From contig JAEXAB010000003.1 of the NCBI GenBank assembly GCA_023394875.1, positions 625,661 to 689,660 of the forward strand: DNA of 64,000 nucleotides, in the 5' to 3' direction. Source of the stretch: Bacillota bacterium (GTDB taxonomy: Bacteria; Bacillota; Clostridia; Christensenellales; DTU072). A program made the translations under genes and the position numbers. The notes under the pieces were generated by a model. The model was not told the origin of the DNA. It was given only the letters and a program-made list of their open reading frames with translations, and did not search any database. Below are positions 1 to 10,500 of the stretch, piece by piece; positions within the stretch are counted from its first letter, which is position 1, and the number at the start of each line of letters is the position of its first letter.

Positions 1-1088
1 TTGGGATACTTTGCCACCTTGATGTGGTACCTGTTGGCGGCAATTGGACTTATCCGCCGTTTTCTGCCACCGAAGTTAATAACCGCATTTACGCCCGCGG
101 CGCCTTAGACGACAAGTCACCTTTTATCGGCTGTCTTTACGCGGTAATAAGGCTTCTTGAAGAAGGCTACCGCCCGAATAAAAGAATCCGCTTTATTTTA
201 GGCTGTGACGAAGAAAGCGGCTGGACTTGCATGGACAGATATACAAAAACCGAAGAAATGCCCGTTTTGGGTATATCCCCCGACGGAGATTTCCCGGTTA
301 TTAACTGCGAAAAAGGCATTGTATACCATAAAATTATTGTTCCTAAGCCCAAAGAAATAAAAATGATAAACGGCGGAGAGCGGGCAAATATGGTGCCGGA
401 AAGCGCCTATTGTATTTTGGAATACTCAAAAGATACAATAAACTATCTTAATAATAACAATTATCCTTATATAATAGAAGATAACACCATAAAAATAGAA
501 ACCAAGGGCAAATCCGCCCACGGCAGCCACCCCGAAAACGGAGATAACGCCATAGTAAAACTCTTAAAAATCTTGAGTTTTATCCCCGAAATGGAAGTTA
601 TGTATAACGCTTTTTGTAATTTTGATGGTAGTAACGTAAATTTGAATTTAACTGACGAGCAAAGCGGAGCGCTAACCTTAAACTTAGGCACGGTGGAGAC
701 AATGGAAAAGGAACTGATTTTTCAATTAGATATTCGCCATCCTATTACCTACACCAAAGAAGAAATTACCGCTATCTTACAAAAAACTCTCCCCTTTAAC
801 GTAGTTCAAGGCTTCTATCACCTACCATTATACGTAGATAAGGAGCATTTTTTGGTAAAAACCCTGCTGGAAGCTTACAACACCGTTATGAAAACAAATT
901 TGCAGCCCATAACAATAGGCGGTGGCACTTATGCGAGAGTTCTGCCTCTAGGGGTAGCTTTCGGACCCTCATTCCCCGGTAGTGAAGCTACCATTCACGG
1001 TGTGGACGAGTACGTTGATTTATCGGAATGGAAAAATTCCATAGAAATTTACTATACCGCTCTTAAAAACCTTTGCTTTGAAAAATGA
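1..1088 (+). CDS. pepV: PepV-type M20 dipeptidase, 5' end outside the window
   Basis: Zinc-dependent M20 peptidase that most likely hydrolyses dipeptides in the cytoplasm. The reading frame is open to the left edge (codon phase from position 3), so the gene starts before the window; the GTG at 24 is an internal Val codon. Seen: HLDVVPVGG at the left edge (metal His and catalytic Asp), LDDKSP (bridging Asp), DEESGW (general base and ligand Glu), PDGDFP, and the late GSEATIHG with the last metal His. PepV and Xaa-His dipeptidases are about 460-470 residues; roughly 360 are here, so about 100 N-terminal residues are missing. It converges with luxS, and the two share an inverted repeat. Another M20 dipeptidase specificity is possible. 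Confidence 0.9.
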   Translation, partial: GILCHLDVVPVGGNWTYPPFSATEVNNRIYARGALDDKSPFIGCLYAVIRLLEEGYRPNKRIRFILGCDEESGWTCMDRYTKTEEMPVLGISPDGDFPVINCEKGIVYHKIIVPKPKEIKMINGGERANMVPESAYCILEYSKDTINYLNNNNYPYIIEDNTIKIETKGKSAHGSHPENGDNAIVKLLKILSFIPEMEVMYNAFCNFDGSNVNLNLTDEQSGALTLNLGTVETMEKELIFQLDIRHPITYTKEEITAILQKTLPFNVVQGFYHLPLYVDKEHFLVKTLLEAYNTVMKTNLQPITIGGGTYARVLPLGVAFGPSFPGSEATIHGVDEYVDLSEWKNSIEIYYTALKNLCFEK

Positions 1089-1103
1089 TAGAATATCAGA
1101 AAA

Positions 1104-1141
1104 AAAATATACAGTCTTCTACTCTTGTTTAGAAGACTGTA
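1104..1141 (-). terminator. Terminator between pepV and luxS
   Basis: A 10-bp perfect stem, ACAGTCTTCT (1111-1120) with AGAAGACTGT (1131-1140), followed on the minus strand by a T-rich tract (1101-1110). It best serves luxS. On the plus strand the T-run is weaker but the hairpin may also end the dipeptidase transcript. Confidence 0.8.
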
Positions 1142-1184
1142 CTCATTTTGATATTCTGCGTAAAAAAGAAATTTCCGACGCTGT

Positions 1185-1691
1185 TTAGTCGGCTTTTTTG
1201 GTTCTGGCTTTTCTTGGTTGCGGATAAACGAAGTTTTCTTTCTTGGCGTCGATTAGTAAGTTATAATACAATGCTGCGTCGCGTTTTGCCGCGCTTAAAT
1301 CCATATCCACACAGTAACCGCATTCTTTGGGGGTAGCGCCGGGGATTTCTCCCTCAAACTCCGCCGCATAATCGAACGTTCTTTCTATCAAAGGGCAAAT
1401 AACGTCGGTATCCACGTCCCCTATAACTATTAGATAAAAGCCCGTCCTACAGCCCATGGGCCCGAAATATATTATTTTATCTTTCCAAAGCGGGTCGTTA
1501 CGTAAGTAAGTGGCGCAAATATGCTCTAGGGCATGAATACTGCCTGTTTCCATAACGTTTTCTTGATAAGGTCTCTTTAGGCGCAAATCGAAAGTGGTTA
1601 TGGTATCATAGCCGATTCTGTCCTTTCTGGACACGTACAAGCCCGGTTTCAGGCGTAAATGATCTACTTGAAAACTTGGTATCAATTCCAT
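1185..1691 (-). CDS. luxS: S-ribosylhomocysteine lyase LuxS
   Basis: Cleaves S-ribosylhomocysteine to homocysteine and DPD, the precursor of autoinducer-2, in the activated methyl cycle. The 168-residue product has the usual length and the metal site HALEH (HxxEH), the MGCRTGFY segment, and GATPKECGYC with the third metal ligand and active-site Cys region. AAGGGAAAG lies just upstream of the ATG. It lies 20 bp downstream of the lipid-kinase gene on the same strand, so the two are probably co-transcribed. The homocysteine it makes could feed the MetH operon at 37.7-41.4 kb. Identification is firm. Confidence 0.97.
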   Translation of the reverse strand: MELIPSFQVDHLRLKPGLYVSRKDRIGYDTITTFDLRLKRPYQENVMETGSIHALEHICATYLRNDPLWKDKIIYFGPMGCRTGFYLIVIGDVDTDVICPLIERTFDYAAEFEGEIPGATPKECGYCVDMDLSAAKRDAALYYNLLIDAKKENFVYPQPRKARTKKAD

Positions 1692-1711
1692 TTTCTTTCC
1701 CTTCTGTTGTT

Positions 1712-2578
1712 TTATTTATAGGTTTTTAAGGTATCGTGAACTATTTTGCAGTTGAGGATTTTGTTATCAAAGACTTCTCCGTCCACTTGCGTTTTTCCTT
1801 CGTCAAGTAAGGTTATTATTATTTCTTTGCCGCGGAAGGTTTCTGTACAAGGTAAAGCTATATGCTTGCCGCCCAAGAATTTTATTAGCGTCCCCAAAAT
1901 CTTACGACGCTTAATTTCGTTAACTATTACCACGTCGAAAAGTCCGTCGTTAATGTCGGAAAGTGGGCTTACCGGCATACCGCCACCGATATACTTACCG
2001 TTAGCTACCACCGCGAAAAACACCGTTTTGTAGCTGTCAACTCCGTCCACGGTAATTTTCATTTTGTGAAACCGTAAGTGCAAAAGGGTGTCAATTAGGG
2101 CAGCGTAATACTTTAGTTTACCCTTAAACGCCTTCATCGTGTTGTACCTCACCAAAACGTCCACGTCCATACCGGCGCCCGCGCAGTTTAAAGCCCTCTT
2201 GTTATCCAGCTGTAAAAAGTCGGTGTAGCCTACTTCTTTTTTTAATATAAGCTCCAAGGCTTTAGTGGTGTCCTTAGGTATATTTGTGGCTTTGACGTAG
2301 TCGTTGCCGGTGCCGCAGGGGATAAAACCAACGGTTATTGTTTGGAAGTTATCTATCCCGTTTAGCGCTTCGTTAAAGGTGCCGTCTCCGCCCATAACAA
2401 TAAGGTTTGTGCTGTCTGTTTTGTTAAGGTCTCTTACGATTTCCGTTGCGTGTAAGGGATACTCCGTTTTGTGAACTGTGTAAGGAATCTCATTTTTATT
2501 GAGGATTTCTTCCACGGTTTTTAAGGCAATTATACTCTTGCCTTTTCCCGAAATAGGGTTTATTAATATATCAAACAT
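1712..2578 (-). CDS. Diacylglycerol/lipid kinase family protein (DagK/YegS)
   Basis: Member of the DagK_cat lipid kinase family; in Gram-positives DgkB phosphorylates diacylglycerol so that it re-enters phospholipid synthesis. Seen: N-terminal NPISGKGKS, the nucleotide-binding GGDGTFNEAL, then GFIPCGTGNDYVKAT, all diagnostic. The 288-residue length is normal. A TATAAT-like -10 lies about 40 bp upstream (minus strand) without a clear -35. It leads the luxS transcript. The lipid substrate cannot be read from sequence, so no gene symbol is given. Confidence 0.92.
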   Translation of the reverse strand: MFDILINPISGKGKSIIALKTVEEILNKNEIPYTVHKTEYPLHATEIVRDLNKTDSTNLIVMGGDGTFNEALNGIDNFQTITVGFIPCGTGNDYVKATNIPKDTTKALELILKKEVGYTDFLQLDNKRALNCAGAGMDVDVLVRYNTMKAFKGKLKYYAALIDTLLHLRFHKMKITVDGVDSYKTVFFAVVANGKYIGGGMPVSPLSDINDGLFDVVIVNEIKRRKILGTLIKFLGGKHIALPCTETFRGKEIIITLLDEGKTQVDGEVFDNKILNCKIVHDTLKTYK

Positions 2579-2703
2579 AATTTTTTCCTTTGTATATAAT
2601 ATTTACTTGTTACTAATATTATAGCCTATATTTTATCAGTATTTTATATTTTTGTAAAGGAGTATGCAAAATAAAATACTTTTTGAGAAACTGTCAAAAA
2701 TAA

Positions 2704-2732
2704 TTGACAAATATCAATCTTTATATTATTAT
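2704..2732 (+). promoter_or_regulatory. Promoter of the tRNA operon
   Basis: TTGACA (2704-2709), 17-bp spacer, TATTAT (2727-2732). The first tRNA begins 13 bp after the -10 box. Confidence 0.85.
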
Positions 2733-2745
2733 AGTATAGCATCGT

Positions 2746-2822
<77 letters not shown>

Positions 2823-2829
2823 CAATTAT

Positions 2830-2906
2830 GGCGGCGTAGCTTAGTTGGTTAGAGCGGCCGGTTCATACCCGGCAGGTCGTTGGTTCGAATCTGACCGCCG
2901 CTACCA
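2830..2906 (+). tRNA. Elongator tRNA-Met (CAT)
   Basis: 77-nt cloverleaf with encoded CCA; anticodon loop TTCATAC inside the stem GCCGG/CCGGC. The acceptor sequence GGCGGCG and the body match elongator tRNA-Met of Firmicutes more than tRNA-Ile2, which would need lysidine. Confidence 0.93.
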
Positions 2907-2914
2907 AAATTTAA

Positions 2915-2989
2915 GGCCCTATGGTCAAGTGGTTAAGACATCGCCCTTTCACGGCGGTAACCCGAGTTCGAACCTCGGTAGGGTCACCA
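2915..2989 (+). tRNA. tRNA-Glu (TTC)
   Basis: 75-nt cloverleaf with encoded CCA. The anticodon loop is CTTTCAC with anticodon TTC, and the acceptor arm pairs GGCCCTA with TAGGGTC. Confidence 0.96.
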
Positions 2990-2997
2990 CCCAAAAC

Positions 2998-3073
2998 GGG
3001 AGCATAGCTCAGCTGGGAGAGCGCTTGCCTTACAAGCAAGATGTCACAGGTTCGAGCCCTGTTGTTCCCACCA
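2998..3073 (+). tRNA. tRNA-Val (TAC)
   Basis: 76-nt cloverleaf with encoded CCA. Anticodon stem CTTGC/GCAAG holds the loop CTTACAA with anticodon TAC. Last gene of the four-tRNA operon. Confidence 0.96.
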
Positions 3074-3075
3074 AA

Positions 3076-3110
3076 TAAAAGAAGCACCGTAATTGGTGCT
3101 TCTTTTATTT
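3076..3110 (+). terminator. Terminator of the tRNA operon
   Basis: AAAGAAGCACC and GGTGCTTCTTTT form a long hairpin directly after the tRNA-Val CCA, ending in a T-rich tract. Confidence 0.88.
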
Positions 3111-3256
3111 GCTGTGAACACAGGCACCTAGAACCGTAGGTTCGCAAATTTTCCCCTTTAGGGGGCAATCTGACGAGTTTTTGATACGCTTGAAAAATGG
3201 TTATTAAAATTTTTATTGCGTTTCACTTATAAATGTGTTAAACAGCTCCGAGTGGG

Positions 3257-3332
3257 CCTGTTGTTCCCAAAGAACACAAACCATAGATTATCATATATTA
3301 ATATTAAAGCACCGAAATCGGTGCTTCTTTCT
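3257..3332 (+). repeat. Degenerate second copy of tRNA-Val 3' end plus terminator
   Basis: CCTGTTGTTCCCA at 3257-3269 repeats the last bases of tRNA-Val (3058-3070) exactly. It is followed by a hairpin AAGCACCG/CGGTGCTT (3306-3332) nearly the same as the operon terminator. The order tRNA tail then hairpin is thus present twice, about 200 bp apart. No gene is seen in 3111-3348. The second hairpin may also serve rmuC on the minus strand. Confidence 0.55.
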
Positions 3333-3348
3333 TTTATAGTATAAATAA

Positions 3349-4551
3349 TTATTCAATCAAAACTTTAGTTACATCTTCCTCTTCGGGCATTGCTATTGCA
3401 TCGACTTTGTTGAGGCGTTTCATTATTATAGTGGTGCGTTTGGTCGCATCGTCTAGAGTTTTTGAAGCATCATCCACTTGTTTTTGGGCTTTATCGATGT
3501 TCTCTACGAATTTGTTGAAGTCTTTCTTAAATTGCATCAGCAGGTCAAAAACTTCTCTGGAGGACTTTTGTATTGCAAGGGTCTTAAAACCTAGCTGTAA
3601 GCTATTAAGTAAAGCACTTATTGTAGTAGGGCCTGCGGGAATAATTTTATATTTACTTTGAAGTTCTTCTATAAGTCCTGGATTCTTGATTACTTCGGCA
3701 TATAGACCTTCTATGGGAAGATACATTATTGCAAAATCGGTGGTATGGGGCGGATTTATGTATTTTTCTTTAATCTTCTTCGCTTGAATTTTTATTGCCC
3801 TTTCTATGCTGTTTGAGGCGCTTTGCAAGCTTACAATGTCCCCTTTTTCGCTGCTTTCTACCAGTCTTTGGTAGTCTTCCAGGGGGAATTTTACGTCAAT
3901 AGGCAGATATATGCTTTTTTCTCCGCTTCCCGGGAGGACTAAGGCAAAGTCTACCGCTTCTCCGTTCTTAATTCCGCTGACGTTTTGTTGGGATACGTAT
4001 TGTGTTTTGGTTAAAATACCGTCTAGGAGATTTTCTAAACTTACTTCTCCCCAAATTCCGCGCGTTTTTACGTTGGATAATACCTTTCTTAGGTCGGTTA
4101 CGCCGTCGCTTAGCGACTGCATTTCTCCAAGACCTTTGTTAACGGCGTCAAGCCGTTCGTTTATAGCGATAAAAGTTTGATTTAGGCGTTCGTTTAGGGT
4201 ATTGGTAAGCTTTTCCTCTACCATAGTGCGGATTTCGCTAAGCCTTTTTTCGTTATCGGCGCGTACGTCGGCAAGGTTCCTGTCTATGTTATAACGAATG
4301 TCGCCTAAGGACTTGAACAAATCCTCTTTTATTTCTCCGATACGTTTTTCGGTATTGGAGCTTATTTCCTTTACGTTATTAAGGACTAACTCATTGTTAG
4401 AGTTAATCCCCGTAAAAATTGAGGCTAAATTAGTCTGAATGGTAGAAGTAATAATATCCTTGCTTTTGTCGGTCTCATTTTCCAGCCGGGATAATCTTTC
4501 TAATAACTCTGCCTGTTGTTTTAAGAGTTTTTTGCGGTAAAAGAAACACAT
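3349..4551 (-). CDS. rmuC: RmuC family protein (DNA recombination)
   Basis: RmuC proteins are predicted nucleases that limit recombination of inverted repeats. Seen: a long N-terminal coiled coil (about residues 5-140) with many E/K/L heptads, then the conserved core beginning KTRGIWGEVSLENLL and containing YLPIDVKFPLEDY, AIMYLPIEGLYAEV and the GPTTISALL segment. The 400-residue length is normal. It sits 4 bp downstream of the giant surface-protein gene on the same strand, so it is probably co-transcribed, an odd pairing of surface and DNA functions. The short N-terminus lacks a clear membrane anchor. Confidence 0.93.
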   Translation of the reverse strand: MCFFYRKKLLKQQAELLERLSRLENETDKSKDIITSTIQTNLASIFTGINSNNELVLNNVKEISSNTEKRIGEIKEDLFKSLGDIRYNIDRNLADVRADNEKRLSEIRTMVEEKLTNTLNERLNQTFIAINERLDAVNKGLGEMQSLSDGVTDLRKVLSNVKTRGIWGEVSLENLLDGILTKTQYVSQQNVSGIKNGEAVDFALVLPGSGEKSIYLPIDVKFPLEDYQRLVESSEKGDIVSLQSASNSIERAIKIQAKKIKEKYINPPHTTDFAIMYLPIEGLYAEVIKNPGLIEELQSKYKIIPAGPTTISALLNSLQLGFKTLAIQKSSREVFDLLMQFKKDFNKFVENIDKAQKQVDDASKTLDDATKRTTIIMKRLNKVDAIAMPEEEDVTKVLIE

Positions 4552-4555
4552 AATA

Positions 4556-7500
4556 TTAATAAGGTTTTGTTTGCGTCTTTACCCTTTCTTTCTTGTTTAA
4601 GGGGTTAAGGCGAGGCATAGTGTTGCCCTTGGGTATTCTTTGAACTCCGCGGCGATAAATACTGCTCTTGTAAGCTCTGTTAAAGCTGTTGAGGAATCTC
4701 TTGTGGCGTATACCGGCAATTACTACGACAACAATGACTATTGCAAACAGCGAAGCGCCTATTATAGCTAAATTCCTAATCATTACTACGTCCAATTCCA
4801 AACCTAAGAAGTTGCCGAACACGCCCTCGTTGGGCACGTTGCCCTCTATGTTGGCTTTTGTCGCTAATATAAAGGTTGCCAAGCTATCGCTGGAGAAAGA
4901 AACCGACTTACCATCACCAGCTATTGTGACGTTTTTAATTTCGGTTACACTGCCATCGTTACTAAGTCTATAAACGGCGAATTTGATATAATTGCGATAT
5001 TCTTCGGGAATAGGTAATACTACGCTTACTTCGCCGGTGCTGGTCTGACTGGAAGCTCCAACCAGGGTTATATTATTAACAGACACTACGGCGCGCGCGC
5101 CGTCGCTACTTACCGAACTTAAAATAGCTTTTTGGGCGTTGCCGAATATTTCCGTTGTGTTGGAATATGCGTTTACGTTAATTTTTGCGCCGGGCGCAAA
5201 ATTGCCGTCAAGCTTAATTCCCGTTTCTTCATCGGTCAAAAGCAATATTTCGCAAGATTTTTTCAATGCCGTCAATTTGTTGAACAAATTGGGGTCAAAG
5301 CAGGATCTTTGGTCTGCTGTAAGGTTGTTATAGCTGTCATACACACGAATAATGGAGTTATAATCGGTACTTACAACCATATTTATTGCAGGTAGCTCAA
5401 TGGTGCTTTTTTCCACGCTTTCCACTTTATCCATTTCTGCTTTCAGCTGTGCAAACACCACTTCCAGATTATGATAATAACCATAGTACTTGCTGCTGGC
5501 ATCGCCCTTAATGGCAGCCTGCAACCATTCTTGCCCGTAATCCTTATATTCCTTGAAGGTCTTTAAGTATGAGAACATTTCTTCGTAATCGGACTTTAAT
5601 TCGAAGCTGGACCTTTGTGCCAAACCTTCCAAATACGCTCTGTAGGTGGTTATTTCGTTTCTCAAAGTTTCTACTCTGTCGCGAAGTCTGGAAATTAGGT
5701 TGCGGAAATAAATCACGCGGTTTTGCTCCATATAGCTTACTGCTTCGTTGAGGTCTTCTTCATACTTATTGATTTTACGTAAATCGGTGTCGCTTAACGT
5801 AACGTTATTGACGTCTAGGTCAAAGGGCAGCATATACAATACAAACGTTGCTGTGTTGCCTGCGTAGTCTTTGACGTAAATACGAACGTATCCGCGGTAT
5901 TCCTTGCCGGTTGACTTGTCAATTCTGGTACTGTTGTCAACGCTGCTTGTAGAAATAATATAGCCGTTGGGGTCAAGAGCAAGTCCTCTGGAATCCTCTT
6001 TTATGGTTATATATTCACATATTTCTATGTTTTCTTCCTCAATAAAGACTTTTAAGTCGATAAAATGATTGTCACCTTCGATTACGCTTATATTTGACAT
6101 AAACTTAATAACCGGCGGAATGGTGTCAATATTTACTTGGAAAACCTGAGTATAAGTCAAGCCTGAGCCCGAACGCGCGGTAACTGTGACTGTACAAATC
6201 TTTGAATAACTCAATGTGCCGTCGCCCGACCAAGTGCCGGTAGTCACCGAAGTGGAATCAAGGTCTCTATAGGTATAGGAATAGCTTACTCCCGATACGT
6301 TGAAGTTCCTTTCGCTGACCGATTTACTTATGCTTACCGTACTTCTATTGGTCCACTCGCCCGAAACTATAGTCTTACTAGCCGTGCTGTCGTCGTTGCT
6401 GGCGTGTCCAGTCAACGTAAACTCGGGGCGAACTTTGTCTACACGAAGTCTAACTGCCCTTTCTATTTTTACTACCGCTTGACCTTCTCCCTTATTTGCG
6501 TCAGATTTTCTGGTGGCGTAAATAATTAGTATAGCGTCTCTATTTTCGTCAAAGCCGTCCAAACGGTCGGTAGAGAAGAAACTGTCGGAGGGGAGTTCTC
6601 TCTCTACGGTAGTAACTTCTGAAGTTGTTCTGTATTTTAACACGTAAGTAAATCTTATTCCGCTTACGCAGTTTTGCAAGATATTTATTCTCACTAATAC
6701 AGGCACGCTTGACCAAGCCCCTGTAGTGTCGCTAAGGTAGGTATTACTTCCACCGTTATAAATAAGGTTATTAACGGTAGTTATTATTTCGAAATCGGGC
6801 TCGTTCGTGTCGATGGCTATATAAATTTTTTGAGTGTAAATATACTCGGCGCCCGCGCGGTTAACTGCCTTGAAAGTGAAGCTGGTCTTAACTCCCTGCG
6901 GGAAATAAACTGCGCTGAATATAAGCTGTTGGGCATTAACAGAGCCTGCTTCATAATACTGGGCGAAGCCAATAGTCGGATCAACATATAATTCCCAAAG
7001 TCCTAAGTCGTCACGCTTGAAGTAATACTGAACTTCGGTATTGCTGGTTTCTATACTTAAACTTATCGTTGCTCTTTCTTCCCACATATAAGCAAACATA
7101 TTGAGGGATTGGTCATAATAAATGCCCTCATCGGCTCTGTAGGATAACTGTCCGGTAATTGAGCTTGGGTCGATAACAAAGGTATAAACAACGTAACTGC
7201 CGTCCACGATACCGCCCGACCTGTTGCCGACCTCGTTTATTGAGTACAGCATAATTTTATATTGAGTATATATTCTGTTGCCGCTTACGTCTAAAATTGA
7301 ATCAAAAGCCATTAAAGAACTTAACTTTGTCCAACCGTTGAGAACGGTATCGCTCTGAGGATTTTGTGTAATGGACGTATTGCCGCTTGCATCTAAAATT
7401 GCATAATAATAGCTTCTTGTGGAGCGGTTTGCTTCGGCATCCGCTGTTTGAACTAGCCTGATAGGTTGGGTACTATAATAGATATTGCCGTCCGGTTCGC

Positions 7501-10500
7501 CCGCGCTATACTTAATTATATCCTTGACGTTGGGAACGGTATTATCGACTTTTATTATATTACCGCTAATTTCTCCTATGCTGGAACGATACCCTGCGCG
7601 GTTGGTAACCGACAAAGCCAGATATCCGTAAAAACTCTTGCCCGATAAATCTATACTGAATTGATAAGGGTCGGTTGCTCCGCTAATCCTATCACATTCC
7701 AGCCAAGTCCCTTTACTAATTTCTTCGCTTAAATTAATATTGGCTTTATATTTAATGAGCATATAGAAATAACGGTAACCTTCTTCGGGTATGTAAACGG
7801 CGCCGCCCTCTCTTACTAAAGTGATTTTTACGTCCACCGTCTCTGCAACGTTCCACTGAGAAGAATCCATTACCGTAATAAGCTCATAATTGATTGCAAG
7901 ATTAAGTACGTCATACTCTATTCTTAGTGTGTATGCGCCCTCTAACGTTCTTTGCGGATTGGAACTTAATACGTCACCTTTATAATCTTTCGCTAGACTT
8001 TCTATGTAGAATATGATTTCCAAAGTGCCTTGCGGTCCGCTCTGCGCTTTTATCTCATCGATAAGGAATTCAATAAAGGTGCCGTTGGCTCTGACAAAGG
8101 AATTTAGAGCGGCATTCCAAAAATAATAAACAAAATGTCCTTCTAACTGGGCTTTGGGTATAAGTTCTATGCTCAAATCTTCACAGACAGGACCGTAATT
8201 GACGCTTAAGGTGTTTTCCATAGATATTGTATCATTACCTATTCTTAATTCTTCCAGTACGATATCCTCTTGGGCTGACAAGTCTATATTGACTATAAAG
8301 GACGGGTCGTTGCCTTGCATATCGGTAGCTCTCACTCCCGAACCGGTATAGATGCGGAAACGGTATTCTTGAGAGAAAATTATGGAAGTATCGGGCACAC
8401 TCTTTTCGAACTTATAAATATTATACTTAATATTATTGTCGGTAATTAGGGTAGTATCAATAGGCGCTCTCTCAACGGGCTCTATCCATCTTAATTTACC
8501 AAAATCGTCATACAGAGGATTGCCGTTGGCGTCCACTGCATACTCTAATTCCTTAACGTATACTCCGCTTATGCCGCTTTTTACTTTAAGGGTAATAATT
8601 ACACTGCCGTTAACCCAATCCGTTGATACCACGTACTGGAAAGGTCCGCCGTAATTTTCGTCCCTGGGCGCAATCATAGCGGTAAGCTCATAGGTGGGCA
8701 TAACGGTGTCAATTTTAATGGTGGGGGTGGTAAAGGAATTATAACTTCTCTTGCCCGCCGCGTTGGTAGCATAAATGGTAAACGGAGATTCTGCGCTTGC
8801 GCTTAAATTAAAGCTGTATAAAGAAAATCCTTCGCTTATCGCGCCGACGTATGTTCCTTGCGCGCTGTAAAGCACACCGCTTATGTTGTTAGGAGAATAC
8901 CAAAATGTATATCTAGTGGCGGGAGTTGTATACTGACCGCCCACAAGTTTGGTATCGGTAGGCATTTTTGCAAAGACTTCTATGCCTTCGGTCGCCACCC
9001 AACCTTCGGAGTTAGTGGAAAATACCGCATCGTCGAAATCAATGTTCAATTCAAAATAAGTGCTTACCAAAGTAACCTTTAGGTCAACCGTAGTGCTGCT
9101 TTTTTCGGCGCCCGATTCTATCCTGAAACGATAGGTTTTGTTTTGCAAAATTCCGCTGACCGATTTTTCTAAAATTGCATAATAATAGGTTTTGCCACCC
9201 GATACCAGACTTACGGCTGTTAATTGCACATCTTGAGAATAATCGCCGTTAGCAAGTTTTTCGGCATAATAGAACTTCGGCGCGCTTAGGCTCTCAACGT
9301 ATTCGCCAGTTGCATATTTGTTATCAATAATAATACGCACTCTGCCGTTTGCATAGCCTGCGTTTAGTCCTTCGGGGGTTGATTCTATGGTAAGATTTTT
9401 GGAAAAGTTGGAATCGTTAAAAATTTCGGGGTCGTCTGTTTTCGCACTCAACTTAACCACCGGGGTTACTTTGTCGATTTTTACTTCGTAAGTGGTGTCG
9501 GCTCCGTGATATATTTCTCCAGCGGCGTTACGCGCCTGAAAAACAACGCTCTGTTTGCTGGAAGAAACCGAATAACTGTTGGTATCCATTTTTTCATAGC
9601 CGGCGCCGTTTAGGTTAACCCAGTATTCTATGGGGCTTATACAATTGCTTGTGTCTTCCAAAGTAAAGACAACGTCATTACAAGCCCAATTGCCCTTAAA
9701 ATATTCTCCGATACTGCCGTTGGCTTTAATGGTGGTTGCGGTAACCACGAAATTCGGTCTTATGATATCCATATTTACGTTATAAGTAAACGCTTGTTGG
9801 ACTTTGTTCTGCCCCGATATATCAGTAACTCTAAACCATATTTTTACGTCGTTAAGGTTTTCTCTGACAGTAACTTTGTTACTGCTCATCGGGCGCCATT
9901 GCTTGGTCGGGTTGCTGCCTTCCTTATTGTCCACCGAATAATAAAGTAACTCATCGGAAGGATTGTAAGCGCCATGACCTGCCATCCATAAAGTTGTTAT
10001 TTCAAAAGAAATGGAAGCATTTGTCCAGTTTCCTGTATAATTTAAGGTTTGCGCTCCTTGCTGATAGGTAGCTTTAATTTGCGAAAAACCTAAATCTTCG
10101 GCAGACAAAGCAGTGTTAACTTCAATATTCCAGGAATAAGGATAATACTCGTTTTGTGTTGTCTGACTTTCTCCCTCATAAACGGTGTATTGTCTTCTGA
10201 AATATATGTATTTATTAAAACTGTTTCCTACATTTTCGGTATGAAAAATATAGGTAACGCCGTTAATCTCTCTTAAATTGGTGGTAGTAATGGTCGACCA
10301 ATTCCCGCCTGCAACGTTTTGCAGTTGTTCGTTGGAAAGATTGGCTGAGCTTAGGTAGTATTGAAAACCGTCGTTTAATTGATAATTGCTAATCAAAAAA
10401 TGTAATTCGTTACTGTCGGTTACTCTATCTCCGGAATTAAGGTCATAATAATTTTCATTGACGAATTTGGTTACTCTCACGTTCCAACTAACATCGGCAT

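Noticed and set aside
2845..3168. Open frames on both strands across the tRNA cluster
   Set aside because: They consist of tRNA sequence; four clear cloverleaves with encoded CCA explain the region.
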